Source of the DNA: an uncultured Clostridia bacterium
Lineage (GTDB): Bacteria > Bacillota > Clostridia > Oscillospirales > Acutalibacteraceae
NCBI GenBank assembly: GCA_937884975.1
Contig: CAKZZS010000064.1
Coordinates: 69,633 to 133,632 of the forward strand
Direction: 5' to 3'
Length of the DNA: 64,000 nt
Positions within the stretch are counted from its first letter, which is position 1; each line of letters begins with the position of its first letter. Both the position numbers and the translations under genes were made by a program. Under the pieces are notes generated by a model. The model was not told where the DNA came from and ran no database searches. It saw nothing but the letters and a program-made list of their open reading frames with translations. This document shows, one piece after another, positions 1 through 9,060 of this stretch.

Positions 1-2
1 CA

Positions 3-440
3 TTTGACCTGATACCTGTTGATTTATCATATCTGTCAAAAAGACATCCCTATGATATAAGCGGCGGTGAACAGCAGCTTGTTGCGCTTATAAAGGTGCT
101 TTCAAAAAAGCCGCGGCTTCTTATACTTGACGAGCCTACAAAGGGACTTGACAACTGCTTTAAAATGCAGTATGCGCAGGTGCTTAAAAGCCTTAAGGAA
201 AAGGGAGTTACGGTCATTATCGTCACCCATGACACGGAGTTTGCCTCCCTTGTTTCCGACAGATGCGCCTTTCTTTTCAGGGGGCGTGTTGTGTCCGAGG
301 ATGAAACGCATCTGTTTTTCTCTAAAAACAGCTTTTATACAACGCCTGTTTCAAGAATGACGAGGGGATTTTATGACGGCGTTGTTTCTGTCGAAGAAGC
401 CGTTGAAATGATAGTAAGAAACGGCGGTGAGAAGACTTGA
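3..440 (+). CDS. ECF transporter ATP-binding subunit (5' end outside window)
   Basis: This is the C-terminal part of an ABC ATPase; its reading frame is open from the left window edge, so the start lies outside. Visible motifs are the ABC signature ISGGEQQ (bases 57-77), Walker B LLILDEP with the D-loop GLD, and the H-loop histidine in VTHD. It hydrolyses ATP to power substrate import. Its stop overlaps the TTG start of the next gene, an ECF S component, by four bases. This makes an energy-coupling-factor ATPase (EcfA type, perhaps the second half of a fused pair) the best reading. The Walker A motif cannot be seen. Confidence 0.85.
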   Translation, partial: FDLIPVDLSYLSKRHPYDISGGEQQLVALIKVLSKKPRLLILDEPTKGLDNCFKMQYAQVLKSLKEKGVTVIIVTHDTEFASLVSDRCAFLFRGRVVSEDETHLFFSKNSFYTTPVSRMTRGFYDGVVSVEEAVEMIVRNGGEKT

Positions 441-1123
441 TTTCAATAAAAAGTGAAAAGGCAAAAAAGATATTGAGCGTTCTTCTTCCGTGTATTCTTA
501 TGCCCTTTGTAGTCATTTTCGGTTCGTTTTACGCAAACGGTAAAAGCTACGCGCTTTCAAGCCTTATTCTGACTCTGCTTTCGCTTGTGCTTTTTATTTG
601 CGGAATTGAAAGTAAAAATACGGGTACAAGGCGGCTTGTAATTGTTGCGGTAATGGTTGCCTTGAGCGCAGTCGGAAGACTGATTCCGATTTTTAAACCC
701 GTTACCTTTCTTGTAGTAATTACGGGTATGACCTTAGGACCTCAGGCAGGCTTCTTAACGGGCGCCTTTTCGGCGGTTATTTCAAATATTTCCTTCGGTC
801 AGGGTCCCTGGACTCCGTTCCAGATGTTTGCGTGGGGTATGCTCGGCTTTATAGCAGGCTTAATGGAAAAGCCGCTTAATAAAAATAAGGCGCTTTTAAT
901 AACCTATCTCGCATTCGCTGGCGTTTTTTATTCACTGATAATGGATATCTGGACAGTGCTCTGGTATCAGCAGGGTTTTCAGATAGAAATGTATAAGGCT
1001 GCAATTGTTTCCGCAATTCCCTACACAATTGTTTATGCAGTTTCAAACGTTATTTTTGCCTTGCTCCTTGCAAAGCCGATGTGTGAAAAGCTAATACGAA
1101 TAAAAGTTAAATACGGTGTTTAG
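437..1123 (+). CDS. ECF transporter S component, substrate uncertain
   Basis: This 228-residue, highly hydrophobic protein has about six membrane segments. An N-terminal pair lies at residues 12-56 and a core starts with TRRLVIVAVMVALSAVGR near residue 64. The stretch GQGPWTPFQMFAWGMLGFIAG (about 116-136) is typical of substrate-binding S components. It would capture a vitamin-like substrate and hand it to the ATPase encoded just upstream. The TTG start overlaps the upstream stop (TTGA). The extra N-terminal pair and the GPWTP motif recall predicted cobalamin S components (CbrT-like), but that substrate is only an inference. The gene ends with TAG, so TAG is a normal stop here. Confidence 0.8.
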   Translation: MISIKSEKAKKILSVLLPCILMPFVVIFGSFYANGKSYALSSLILTLLSLVLFICGIESKNTGTRRLVIVAVMVALSAVGRLIPIFKPVTFLVVITGMTLGPQAGFLTGAFSAVISNISFGQGPWTPFQMFAWGMLGFIAGLMEKPLNKNKALLITYLAFAGVFYSLIMDIWTVLWYQQGFQIEMYKAAIVSAIPYTIVYAVSNVIFALLLAKPMCEKLIRIKVKYGV

Positions 1124-1154
1124 CTGCCAAACATTCTTTTCTGTATTGTCCTTT

Positions 1155-1182
1155 AACGGCTTGAATTTTCAAGCCGTTTTTT
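1155..1182 (+). terminator. Rho-independent terminator after the ECF genes
   Basis: A perfect 10-bp stem (aacggcttga, bases 1155-1164, with tcaagccgtt, 1169-1178) encloses a 4-base loop and runs into a T tract. It separates the ECF operon from typA. Confidence 0.9.
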
Positions 1183-1227
1183 AATGTAAAACAGACAAAA
1201 AATATATATAATTTTTGTGAAAAATGC

Positions 1228-1256
1228 TTGCATAAGTTAATATATAGTTGTATAAT
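1228..1256 (+). promoter_or_regulatory. Sigma-A type promoter of typA
   Basis: TTGCAT (1228-1233) and TATAAT (1251-1256) are separated by exactly 17 bp, 34 bp ahead of the typA start. The site follows a terminator, as expected for a new transcription unit. Confidence 0.8.
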
Positions 1257-1290
1257 ATTTGAGTTTTAAAATCATTTTACGGGTGAGAAT

Positions 1291-3111
1291 ATGAGTAAAA
1301 GAGAAGATGTCAGAAATATCGCGATTATCGCTCACGTTGACCACGGTAAAACAACTCTTGTTGACCAGATGCTTCGTCAGAGCGGTACTTTCCGTGAAAA
1401 TGAACAGGTTCAGGAAAGGGTTATGGACTCAAACGACCTTGAAAGAGAAAGAGGCATAACTATTCTTTCGAAAAATACCTCCGTTCATTACAACGGCGTT
1501 AAAATCAATATAGTCGACACTCCCGGTCACGCTGATTTCGGCGGTGAGGTTGAACGCATAATGCAAATGGTTGACGGTGTTCTGCTTCTTGTTGACGCAT
1601 TCGAGGGCTGTATGCCGCAGACGCGCTTTGTACTTAAAAAGGCGCTTAATTTAAGAAAAACCGTTCTCGTTGTTATAAATAAAATTGACCGCCCGGGAGC
1701 CAGACCTGCAGAGGTTATTGACGAGGTTCTTGACTTGTTTATTGAACTTGGCGCGGACGAGGACCAGCTTGAATTTCCCGTTGTCTACGCTTCCGCAAGA
1801 GACGGCTATTCCTCGCTTGACCCCGATGACAGACAGGGCGATATGCGTCCTCTTCTTGACTCGATTCTTAAAAATATTGAACCTCCCGAGGGCGTTACCG
1901 AAGCTCCCGTACAGATTCTTATTTCCTCTCTCGGTTACGATGACTATGTCGGAAGAATCGGCATAGGCAGGGTTGAAAGGGGAAGAATAAAGAGAAATCA
2001 GCAAGTTACCCTTTGCAAAACCGACGGCAGTCAGGAAAATGTTAAAATTTCAAAGCTCTATGTGTTTGAAGGACTTAAAAGGCAGGAGGTTGAGGAGGCT
2101 GCGGCAGGCGATTTAATTGCCGTTTCGGGCATTTCCGACCTTAATATCGGTGAAACGATTTGTGACAGCGAATGTATTGAGCCGCTTCCCTTTGTAAAAA
2201 TTGACGAGCCGACTCTTTCAATGAACTTTATTGTAAATGACAGCCCGTTTGCAGGAAGAGAGGGTAAGTACGTCACCTCCCGTAATCTTCGCGACAGACT
2301 TTTTAAAGAGGTTGAAACCAACGTAAGTATGCGCGTTGAGGAAACCGAAAGCACGGATACCTTTAAGGTTTCGGGCAGAGGCGAATTGCACCTTTCAATT
2401 CTCATTGAAACAATGCGCCGTCAGGGCTATGAATTCCAGGTCTCAAGACCGAAGGTAATAATGAAGGAAGAAAACGGAAAAACCCTTGAGCCTATGGAGC
2501 TTCTTATAGTAGAGGTTCCCGAACAGTATGTCGGCGCGGTTATGGAAAAAATCGGTTCGCGTAAGGGCGAGCTTGAAAATATGGGCGCGCGTCAGGGCGG
2601 AGCGACTCATCTTGAATTCAAAATCCCTGCAAGAGGACTTATCGGCTACCGTTCCGAGTTTATGACCGACACGAACGGTAACGGAATTATGAATAACCTT
2701 TTTGCAGGCTATGAGGAATATAAGGGCGATATTCAGACTCGTGAAAGAGGCTCAATTGTTGTTCACGAAACGGGAACGACAACGGGCTACGGACTTTTCA
2801 ATACCCAGGACAGAGGACGCCTTTTTGTAGGTCCCGGCGTTGACGTGTACGAGGGTATGATAGTCGGCGAATGCGCTAAAAATGAGGATATTACCTGTAA
2901 CGTTTGCAAGGCGAAGCACCTGACTAATACGCGCGCTTCAGGCTCGGACGACGCGTTAAGGCTTGTTCCTCCGAGTAACCTTAGCCTTGAACAGTGTATG
3001 GAATTTATTAAGGATGACGAGCTTCTTGAGGTCACGCCGAATTCTTTGAGACTGCGTAAGAAAATACTTGCAAAGGATTTGCGGCTTAAGGAACAATTTA
3101 GAAATAAGTAA
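1291..3111 (+). CDS. typA: Ribosome-associated GTPase TypA/BipA
   Basis: This 606-residue translational GTPase has the family's usual length. It shows the G1 motif AHVDHGKT (residues 14-21), the G3 motif DTPGH (from residue 76) and G4 NKID (130-133). EF-G-like domains and the BipA-specific C-terminal region follow. BipA binds 70S ribosomes and supports 50S assembly and growth under cold or other stress. ATG follows GGGTGAG at a good distance. It has its own promoter, and the thioesterase gene 12 bp downstream is probably cotranscribed. Confidence 0.97.
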   Translation: MSKREDVRNIAIIAHVDHGKTTLVDQMLRQSGTFRENEQVQERVMDSNDLERERGITILSKNTSVHYNGVKINIVDTPGHADFGGEVERIMQMVDGVLLLVDAFEGCMPQTRFVLKKALNLRKTVLVVINKIDRPGARPAEVIDEVLDLFIELGADEDQLEFPVVYASARDGYSSLDPDDRQGDMRPLLDSILKNIEPPEGVTEAPVQILISSLGYDDYVGRIGIGRVERGRIKRNQQVTLCKTDGSQENVKISKLYVFEGLKRQEVEEAAAGDLIAVSGISDLNIGETICDSECIEPLPFVKIDEPTLSMNFIVNDSPFAGREGKYVTSRNLRDRLFKEVETNVSMRVEETESTDTFKVSGRGELHLSILIETMRRQGYEFQVSRPKVIMKEENGKTLEPMELLIVEVPEQYVGAVMEKIGSRKGELENMGARQGGATHLEFKIPARGLIGYRSEFMTDTNGNGIMNNLFAGYEEYKGDIQTRERGSIVVHETGTTTGYGLFNTQDRGRLFVGPGVDVYEGMIVGECAKNEDITCNVCKAKHLTNTRASGSDDALRLVPPSNLSLEQCMEFIKDDELLEVTPNSLRLRKKILAKDLRLKEQFRNK

Positions 3112-3123
3112 AGGAGTTTTATT

Positions 3124-3519
3124 ATGGATTATACTCTCTGGGCGCAAAACACATTTAAAGACGACACTTATGCAACCGAGGTAACGGGAATCAAAATTGA
3201 AAAGGCGGTTGACGGCACTGCCGTTTGCTCTCTTGACATTAGCGAAAAGCACCTTAATGCGGATAATCACGTTATGGGCGGAGCAACCTTTACTCTTGCC
3301 GATCTGGCCGGTGCCGTTGCTGTAAATGAGGGCGAGCTTACAACCGTCTCGATTAACAGCTCCATAAGCTATCTCGGCGTTGCAAAGGGCAAAAAACTCA
3401 TTGCCGAAGCGAATACCGTTAAAAAGGGCAGGAGCGTTACAACAGTTACGGTCGATATTCACGATGAACTCGGCACAAAGGTTGCGTACGCGGTCTTTAC
3501 GGGTATGAAGGTAAGATAA
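3124..3519 (+). CDS. PaaI-family hot-dog thioesterase
   Basis: The 131-residue protein matches single hot-dog-fold thioesterases of the PaaI/YdiI type. It has an N-terminal helix, the segment NHVMGGATFTLADLAG (about residues 47-62) that carries the catalytic-loop glycines and acidic residue, and terminal strands VTVDIHD and AYAVFTG. Such enzymes hydrolyse acyl-CoA or aryl-CoA thioesters in the cytoplasm; the substrate cannot be read from the sequence. An AAAGGAG site lies just ahead of the ATG. It probably shares the typA transcript. Confidence 0.85.
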   Translation: MDYTLWAQNTFKDDTYATEVTGIKIEKAVDGTAVCSLDISEKHLNADNHVMGGATFTLADLAGAVAVNEGELTTVSINSSISYLGVAKGKKLIAEANTVKKGRSVTTVTVDIHDELGTKVAYAVFTGMKVR

Positions 3520-3530
3520 TAATCATTTAA

Positions 3531-3558
3531 GCCCTGCCGAAAGACAGGGCTTTCACTT
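3531..3558 (+). terminator. Weak terminator-like hairpin
   Basis: gccctg (3531-3536) pairs with cagggc (3545-3550) around an 8-base loop, followed by an imperfect T-rich stretch. The short stem and broken T tract make it a weak or partial terminator. Confidence 0.5.
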
Positions 3559-3599
3559 TGGCTTGATTTCGGCATAGAATGTAACCGAGGTGACAAATT

Positions 3600-3809
3600 A
3601 TGTATTCACTTGCGGTTGGCAGCGTGACTAATGCTGCAAGAGCCAAGGATATTCTTAAAAGAAACGGTGTCAATTCCGGTATACAAAGATATTCGGGTGA
3701 AAGGCGCATAGGCTGCGGCTATGTTGTTACGGTACGCGACGAAGCGGATAAATGCATAAAGCTGCTCAAAGAAGCAGGGATAAACGTTCTGGATGTGAGT
3801 AAAAGGTGA
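3600..3809 (+). CDS. DUF3343 putative sulfur/selenium carrier protein
   Basis: This 69-residue protein has the DUF3343 layout: a short alpha/beta unit with a single conserved cysteine in RIGCGYVV (Cys39) and a helix rich in Lys and Leu. DUF3343 genes are commonly paired with class V aminotransferases and selenium-metabolism genes, and are annotated as putative Se/S carriers. Here the stop overlaps the GTG start of such an aminotransferase (GTGA), so the two are translationally coupled. That it carries a persulfide on Cys39 is an inference from this pairing. Confidence 0.8.
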   Translation: MYSLAVGSVTNAARAKDILKRNGVNSGIQRYSGERRIGCGYVVTVRDEADKCIKLLKEAGINVLDVSKR

Positions 3810-4951
3810 TTTATCTTGATAATGCCGCAACCACTTATCCAAAGCCGAAATGCGTTTTCAAAAGCGTAAAAAAGTCGATGAGCCGTTTCGGCGCGAATCC
3901 GGGCAGGTCCGGTTATAAAATGGCTGTAAAAACGGGGGAGGCAATTTATAGTTCAAGGGAAGCTTTAAGGAGCTTTTTTAATGCGAAAAGCGTTGAAAAC
4001 GTTGTCTTTGCTCAAAACTGTACTTTAGCTTTGAATATATGTATTAAAGGACTTTCTGAAAACGGCGGAAATTTTGTCTGTTCATCGCTTGAGCATAATG
4101 CGGTAATAAGACCTCTTGAAAAGCTTAAAAACGAGGGCGTTTGCGATTATAAAATTGCCGGAATCGACATTAACAGCGATGATAAAACTGTTGAAAATTT
4201 TGACAGGCTCATTGACGAAAAAACCTGCGCCGTTGTAATTTCTGCCGCTTCCAATGTTTTCGGCTTCCTTCTTCCGATAAAACGGATTTCCCAAATATGT
4301 AAAAAATACGGCGTTCCCTTGATTGTTGACGCCGCGCAGGCCGCAGGGATTATTCCGCTTGACGTAAGGGAGCTTGGAATCGATTATCTTTGCGTTGCCG
4401 TTCATAAGGGACTGTACGCGCCGGTCGGAGTAGGCGCTTTGATAATAAATTCCGATAAAAATTTCGACACAATTATTGAGGGCGGAACGGGGAGCAATTC
4501 TCTTTCTGCGCTCCAACCCGATTTTCTGCCCGACAGATTTGAAAGCGGAACTATGAATACTTCGGGCATAATTGCCGTTGCGCCTGCAGTTAATGAAATA
4601 AACAAAATCGGAATGGGTAATATTTACTCCCACGAATATTCGCTTTTAAAGCTTCTTGAAGAGAATTTAAGAGAAATGAAGAACGTTATTCTTTACACGT
4701 CCTTCTGCGATTCCCAACGTCTTGCGCCGGTTTTGTCGTTTAATATAAAAGGTGTTCAGTCCGAGCTTGTCGCTCTTTCTCTTGCCGAAAAGGATATATG
4801 CGTAAGGGCAGGGTATCATTGCGCTTTTATCGCCCATAAAAGCTTTAATACGCTTGAAGGCGGAACGGTTCGAATTTCTCCGTCAATTTTCACTAAAAAA
4901 GGTGATATTTATTTTACTTTAAATTGCATTTATAAATTGCAAAATAAATAA
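3806..4951 (+). CDS. Cysteine desulfurase family aminotransferase (class V)
   Basis: This 381-residue PLP enzyme has the cysteine-desulfurase fold. The PLP lysine is in AVHKGLYAP (Lys201) and a catalytic-cysteine candidate is in RAGYHCAFIAH (Cys339). The N-terminal MIYLDNAATTYPKP is typical. It resembles the subgroup found with DUF3343 and selenium genes rather than the housekeeping IscS/NifS with iscU, and no iscU or tRNA-thiolation gene is nearby. Likely reaction: removal of sulfur (or selenium) from cysteine (or selenocysteine) and transfer, possibly to the DUF3343 partner. The GTG start overlaps the upstream stop. Confidence 0.85.
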   Translation: MIYLDNAATTYPKPKCVFKSVKKSMSRFGANPGRSGYKMAVKTGEAIYSSREALRSFFNAKSVENVVFAQNCTLALNICIKGLSENGGNFVCSSLEHNAVIRPLEKLKNEGVCDYKIAGIDINSDDKTVENFDRLIDEKTCAVVISAASNVFGFLLPIKRISQICKKYGVPLIVDAAQAAGIIPLDVRELGIDYLCVAVHKGLYAPVGVGALIINSDKNFDTIIEGGTGSNSLSALQPDFLPDRFESGTMNTSGIIAVAPAVNEINKIGMGNIYSHEYSLLKLLEENLREMKNVILYTSFCDSQRLAPVLSFNIKGVQSELVALSLAEKDICVRAGYHCAFIAHKSFNTLEGGTVRISPSIFTKKGDIYFTLNCIYKLQNK

Positions 4952-4965
4952 ATATATGATATAAT
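4937..4965 (+). promoter_or_regulatory. Promoter of the cdaA operon
   Basis: TTGCAA (4937-4942) and TATAAT (4960-4965) with a 17-bp spacer lie across the end of the upstream gene, about 76 bp before cdaA. Confidence 0.7.
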
Positions 4966-5041
4966 ATACCGTAATGTGCAGTAGTGTTTATATTTTTCTG
5001 CCCATTTCGGTATTTTACTTTTTTACAAGGCTGGTGAAAAA

Positions 5042-5929
5042 ATGATTATAGATTTGAGCTTCAATGATCTCATAAATGAAATGTGGGGCGTGCTCAAGGG
5101 CTTTAACTGGCTTACGGATTTACTTGACATTGCGCTTGTTGCGGTTATCCTTTACGGAGCAATAAAGCTTATCCGTGACAGTAAGGCTATGCAGCTGGTA
5201 AAGGGAATTTTACTTCTTGCCGTTCTTTTTGCAATTGTTACTCTTCTTAAGATGCAGGCAAGCTCGTACCTTTTCAGCATGCTTTTCGGAAATCTTCTTC
5301 TCATTCTTGTTATCGTTTTCACACCTGAAATAAGAAACGCCCTTGAAAGCGTGGGCAGGACTTCCGTTTTTAATCTCGGAAATATTCTTCAAATCGGACG
5401 TGAGGACATAAAGCGTCAGGAAGAAATGAATATTACCATCAACTCGGTATGCAAGGTTGTTTCCGATCTTTCGGATACAAAAACCGGCGCGCTGATAGTT
5501 TTTGAAAAAGATACAAACCTCGGTGAAATAATAAAAACGGGTACTATTGTTGACGCGTCCGTTTCGCCGGAGCTGCTTGAAAACATCTTTTATCCGAAGG
5601 CTCCGCTTCACGACGGTGCGGTTATCATCCGTAATTCAAGAGTTGCCGCGGCAGGATGTATTCTTCCGCTTACGTTTAATTCCAATATCAGCCGTGAGCT
5701 TGGCACAAGGCATCGCGCGGCTATCGGAATGAGCGAGGAAAGCGACGCGATTATAGTTGTCGTTTCCGAGGAAACCGGTTCTATTTCCTTTGCATATAAG
5801 GGAAGACTTAAGCACGGCATTTCCGAAAGCGAGCTTCGTGAAATTCTTACAAATCAGTTCCTTTCCGCCGAAAGAGTTGAAAAGGATTCAAGACGAACCA
5901 GAAAAAAGAATAAGGAGGAGGGAAAATAA
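5042..5929 (+). CDS. cdaA: Diadenylate cyclase CdaA (c-di-AMP synthase)
   Basis: The 295-residue protein has three N-terminal membrane helices (about residues 28-44, 54-70 and 80-95) followed by a DisA_N catalytic domain. The two signature motifs are present: DGA at 191-193 and RHR at 223-225. It condenses two ATP into cyclic di-AMP, which controls potassium and osmolyte balance and cell-wall homeostasis. The C-terminus is basic (RRTRKKNK). Its stop overlaps the start of cdaR by one base, the standard Firmicutes pair; the glmM often found next is absent here. Confidence 0.96.
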   Translation: MIIDLSFNDLINEMWGVLKGFNWLTDLLDIALVAVILYGAIKLIRDSKAMQLVKGILLLAVLFAIVTLLKMQASSYLFSMLFGNLLLILVIVFTPEIRNALESVGRTSVFNLGNILQIGREDIKRQEEMNITINSVCKVVSDLSDTKTGALIVFEKDTNLGEIIKTGTIVDASVSPELLENIFYPKAPLHDGAVIIRNSRVAAAGCILPLTFNSNISRELGTRHRAAIGMSEESDAIIVVVSEETGSISFAYKGRLKHGISESELREILTNQFLSAERVEKDSRRTRKKNKEEGK

Positions 5930-7197
5930 TGTTCAAAGAAAAAGGCAAGCTCTCCGCTCTTATTATGAATAACAAATTCATTGCGGTTCTTTCCGTTATT
6001 ATTTCAATTGGACTCTGGATGTGGATAGCTATTGACAAAAGTCCTATTGAAACCACGGTCATAAAGGACGTTCCGATTACAATTGACCTTGAGAACAGCG
6101 TTCCCTCGCAGCTCGGTCTTGAGATTTTCGGAACGAAGGAGTTTAAGGTTGATATTACGGTTTCAGGTAAAAAATTTGTTCTTCAGACGCTTGACCCGAG
6201 TAAATTTTCCGTAAACGCCCAGACAAACTATGTTGACTCCGCAGGTAAGAAATCCCTGCCGGTTAGGGCGACTACGAGCGCAGACTGTGATATTGTCGGT
6301 CTTTCGAGCGATTACATTGACGTATTTTTCGATTCCCTTTCGAAAAGAGAGTTTACGGTTGAACCCGTAGTCAATACCGAGCTTGAGAGTCTTGTTTCCG
6401 AGGACCTGATGCTCGGAACCTACGTTCTTTCGCAGAACACGGTTACCGTTTCGGGACCGAGCTCGGAGGTAAACTCCGTTTCCGGAGTACAGGCGGTTGT
6501 TGATGTAAACGAGGTTCTCAATTCAACCTCAACCTTTAACCCGAAAATTATTTTCAAGGGCGCAAAGACCACCGACTACCTTTCAACCAATGTTGACGAA
6601 AAGGATATTACGCTTACGGTCCCCGTTCTCAAGGTAGTTTCTCTTGAAACAACCGTTACCTTTAAGAACACTCCTTCGGCGTTTATAAATTCGCCCCTTA
6701 ACTTTACGGTTTCACCGTCGGAGCTTAAGGTTGCGTTACCCGTTGAAACGGCTGATGAGGTTAAGAATGTCAGTGTCGCGACTATTGATTTTTCTTCCAT
6801 CAGTATAGGTCAAAACACTTTTAATTTCACCACGACGGATATTTCCGACTACAGCGTTGTCAGCGATGTTCAGCAGGTCAGAGTTGTAGTTGAGGCTTAC
6901 GGTTTTTCTTCAAGCACTTATTCAATTCCCGTAAGCAATATCTCCCTAAAAAATATTCCTGACGGATTTGACTGCAAGACCGACGGAAAGCAAATTGATT
7001 CCGTTACCATTATCGGAACCGAGGAACAGCTCCAGAAGCTTACGAATTCCGATATTTACGCTGAAATCGACCTTTCAAATCAGGATATTAAGGAAGGCAG
7101 CAATACCGTTGAAGCGACAGTTTATGTAAAAGGCAGCGATTCCTGCTGGTCATACGGTAAATATGAAATTGCAGTTAATGCAACTGTAAAACAGTAA
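5929..7197 (+). CDS. cdaR: CdaR, YbbR-domain regulator of CdaA
   Basis: This 422-residue protein begins with a single membrane anchor (about residues 15-33, AVLSVIISIGLWMWIAI). An extracellular region made of about four beta-rich YbbR repeats follows. In Firmicutes CdaR binds CdaA at the membrane and modulates cyclic-di-AMP synthesis. The ATG sits inside TAATG with the cdaA stop, and a GGAGGG site lies within the end of cdaA. Confidence 0.9.
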   Translation: MFKEKGKLSALIMNNKFIAVLSVIISIGLWMWIAIDKSPIETTVIKDVPITIDLENSVPSQLGLEIFGTKEFKVDITVSGKKFVLQTLDPSKFSVNAQTNYVDSAGKKSLPVRATTSADCDIVGLSSDYIDVFFDSLSKREFTVEPVVNTELESLVSEDLMLGTYVLSQNTVTVSGPSSEVNSVSGVQAVVDVNEVLNSTSTFNPKIIFKGAKTTDYLSTNVDEKDITLTVPVLKVVSLETTVTFKNTPSAFINSPLNFTVSPSELKVALPVETADEVKNVSVATIDFSSISIGQNTFNFTTTDISDYSVVSDVQQVRVVVEAYGFSSSTYSIPVSNISLKNIPDGFDCKTDGKQIDSVTIIGTEEQLQKLTNSDIYAEIDLSNQDIKEGSNTVEATVYVKGSDSCWSYGKYEIAVNATVKQ

Positions 7198-7209
7198 TCG
7201 GAGAATAAA

Positions 7210-8247
7210 ATGGCTAAAAAAGAGTGTAAATATTCCTCTGTCGGCGGTCAGGCGCTAATTGAGGGTATCGTTATGAAGGGACCGAAGGGCAAGGCGTTTT
7301 GCGTAAGGCTTCCCGACGGCTCGATTCATAAAGAATTAAATAAGAAAAAATATTTAAGGGACAAAACAAAAATTGCCAATATACCGCTTATCCGCGGCGT
7401 TATCAATTTTGTTGAAACGCTTATTGACAGTTATTCGGACCTTATGAAATCCGCCGAGCTTTCGGGTCTTTCCGAGCTTGAGGAAGCCGAAAACGAGTCA
7501 AAGCTCGACAAGTGGATAGGCGACCACTTCGGAAAGGGTATGATGACGGTTATTTCCGTTGTTTCGATTATTTTAAGCGTATGCCTTTCGGTCGGTATCT
7601 TCATTTATATTCCGTCCTTGTTAGTGGATTTGTTTGACAAATACATCACTCACGATACGCTTTCAAAAATTCATCCCTTGCTTGAGGGAATACTTCGAAT
7701 AATCATTTTTGTCCTCTATATGTGGATAGTTTCGCTCCAGAAGGATATTAAACGCGTATTTATGTATCACGGCGCGGAGCATAAATCGATTTTCTGTTAT
7801 GAAAACGGACTTGAGCTGACAGTTGAAAATGTCAGAAAGCAGACCCGTTTCCATCCGAGATGCGGCACAAGCTTTATTTTCGTAATGCTCATTTTAAGTA
7901 TTGCGGTTTCTTCCTGTCTTGTGCTTATATTCCCGAATCTTGCAACGGTTTCAAGACCTCTCTGGATTCTTGTTAAGCTTCTTGTGCTGCCGTTTGTTAT
8001 GGGACTCGGATATGAGTTTATAAAATACGCTGCAAAGCACGATAACGTTTTTGTTTCCGTTCTCGCCGCTCCCGGACTCTGGATGCAGAGAATTACCACA
8101 AAAGAGCCTACCGACGATATAATTGAGGTCGGCATTGCTTCCCTTAAGGTCGCACTTTACGGCCTTGAAGATGATAAGAAGGATATTTCAGCCGAGGATA
8201 TTGAGTTAATGCCGAGGTTTGAGGATACGGATGATGAAGGTATCTGA
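7210..8247 (+). CDS. DUF1385 (YqhQ-like) membrane protein
   Basis: The 345-residue protein fits the DUF1385 family. It shows the N-terminal signature SVGGQALIEGIVMKGP, two hydrophobic segments at about 114-145 and 155-175, the conserved core MYHGAEHKSIFCYENG (about 184-199), and a second hydrophobic pair near 220-270. Its function is unknown. In Clostridia it regularly precedes prmC, as it does here. The gene overlaps the start of prmC. Confidence 0.88.
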   Translation: MAKKECKYSSVGGQALIEGIVMKGPKGKAFCVRLPDGSIHKELNKKKYLRDKTKIANIPLIRGVINFVETLIDSYSDLMKSAELSGLSELEEAENESKLDKWIGDHFGKGMMTVISVVSIILSVCLSVGIFIYIPSLLVDLFDKYITHDTLSKIHPLLEGILRIIIFVLYMWIVSLQKDIKRVFMYHGAEHKSIFCYENGLELTVENVRKQTRFHPRCGTSFIFVMLILSIAVSSCLVLIFPNLATVSRPLWILVKLLVLPFVMGLGYEFIKYAAKHDNVFVSVLAAPGLWMQRITTKEPTDDIIEVGIASLKVALYGLEDDKKDISAEDIELMPRFEDTDDEGI

Positions 8248-9058
8248 TTCGTTTGCCCTTACCGTAGAAATGCTTGAAAAAGGCTCAATTGAAAACCCTT
8301 CGTTTGAAGCTGACTGCCTTTTTGAAAGCTTTTTCGGCGTTGACAGGATTAAAAGGATAAATAATCCCGAGCTTGAAATTGATTTTGATATTCTTAAACT
8401 GCCGCTTGAAAAAAGACTCGGCGGCGTTCCGCTTCAGTATATAATCGGCAAATGGCAATTTTACTCCTTTGAATATGAGGTAGGTGATGGCGTACTCATA
8501 CCCCGTCCCGAAACTGAAATTCTTGTTGAAAAAAGTCTTGAACTCATTTCCGGAAGGGAAAATTCCGTTATATTTGATTTATGCGCAGGCAGCGGCTGTA
8601 TAGGTCTGACTTTTGCAAGGCTTATTCCTGACAGCGAAGTTTATCTTTTTGAAAAAAGCGAAAAGGCTTTCTCCTTTCTTAAAAAAAACTCTTCGGGAAT
8701 AAAAAACGCCCGCATTGTAAACGAGGATATTTTTTATTCCGACTGTCAAAAATATAAAAAGCCCGATTTTATTATTTCAAATCCTCCGTATATTCGAACC
8801 GATGAAATTCCGTTTCTTCAGAAAGAGGTTCTTATGGAGCCAAAGATGGCGCTTGACGGGGGAGAGGACGGACTGGTCTTTTACCGACTTATAAGTGAAA
8901 AATGGCTTCCCTGCCTTAAAGAGGGCGGCTTTATAGCTGTTGAATGCGGAGAAACCCAGTCGGGAGAAATTGAAAAACTGTTTTCGAAAGTATGCAAAAA
9001 AACGCGTTCCGTTACTGATTACAGCGGAACTCAAAGAATTGTTATCGGAGAGAAATAA
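8231..9058 (+). CDS. prmC: Release factor glutamine N5-methyltransferase PrmC
   Basis: This SAM-dependent methyltransferase of about 275 residues has an N-terminal helical domain, the SAM motif DLCAGSGCIGL and the catalytic NPPY motif (Asn184 from this start). PrmC methylates the GGQ glutamine of peptide-chain release factors. A TTG at 8219 is in frame. The ATG ATG at 8231/8234 after GAGG (8221-8224) is the better start, giving a 17-base overlap with the upstream gene. The usual neighbour prfA is not adjacent. Confidence 0.93.
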   Translation: MMKVSDSFALTVEMLEKGSIENPSFEADCLFESFFGVDRIKRINNPELEIDFDILKLPLEKRLGGVPLQYIIGKWQFYSFEYEVGDGVLIPRPETEILVEKSLELISGRENSVIFDLCAGSGCIGLTFARLIPDSEVYLFEKSEKAFSFLKKNSSGIKNARIVNEDIFYSDCQKYKKPDFIISNPPYIRTDEIPFLQKEVLMEPKMALDGGEDGLVFYRLISEKWLPCLKEGGFIAVECGETQSGEIEKLFSKVCKKTRSVTDYSGTQRIVIGEK

Positions 9059-9060
9059 CT

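Noticed and set aside
4082..4633. A 183-codon reverse-strand frame inside the desulfurase gene
   Set aside because: No motif or ribosome site; the forward frame has full catalytic motifs.
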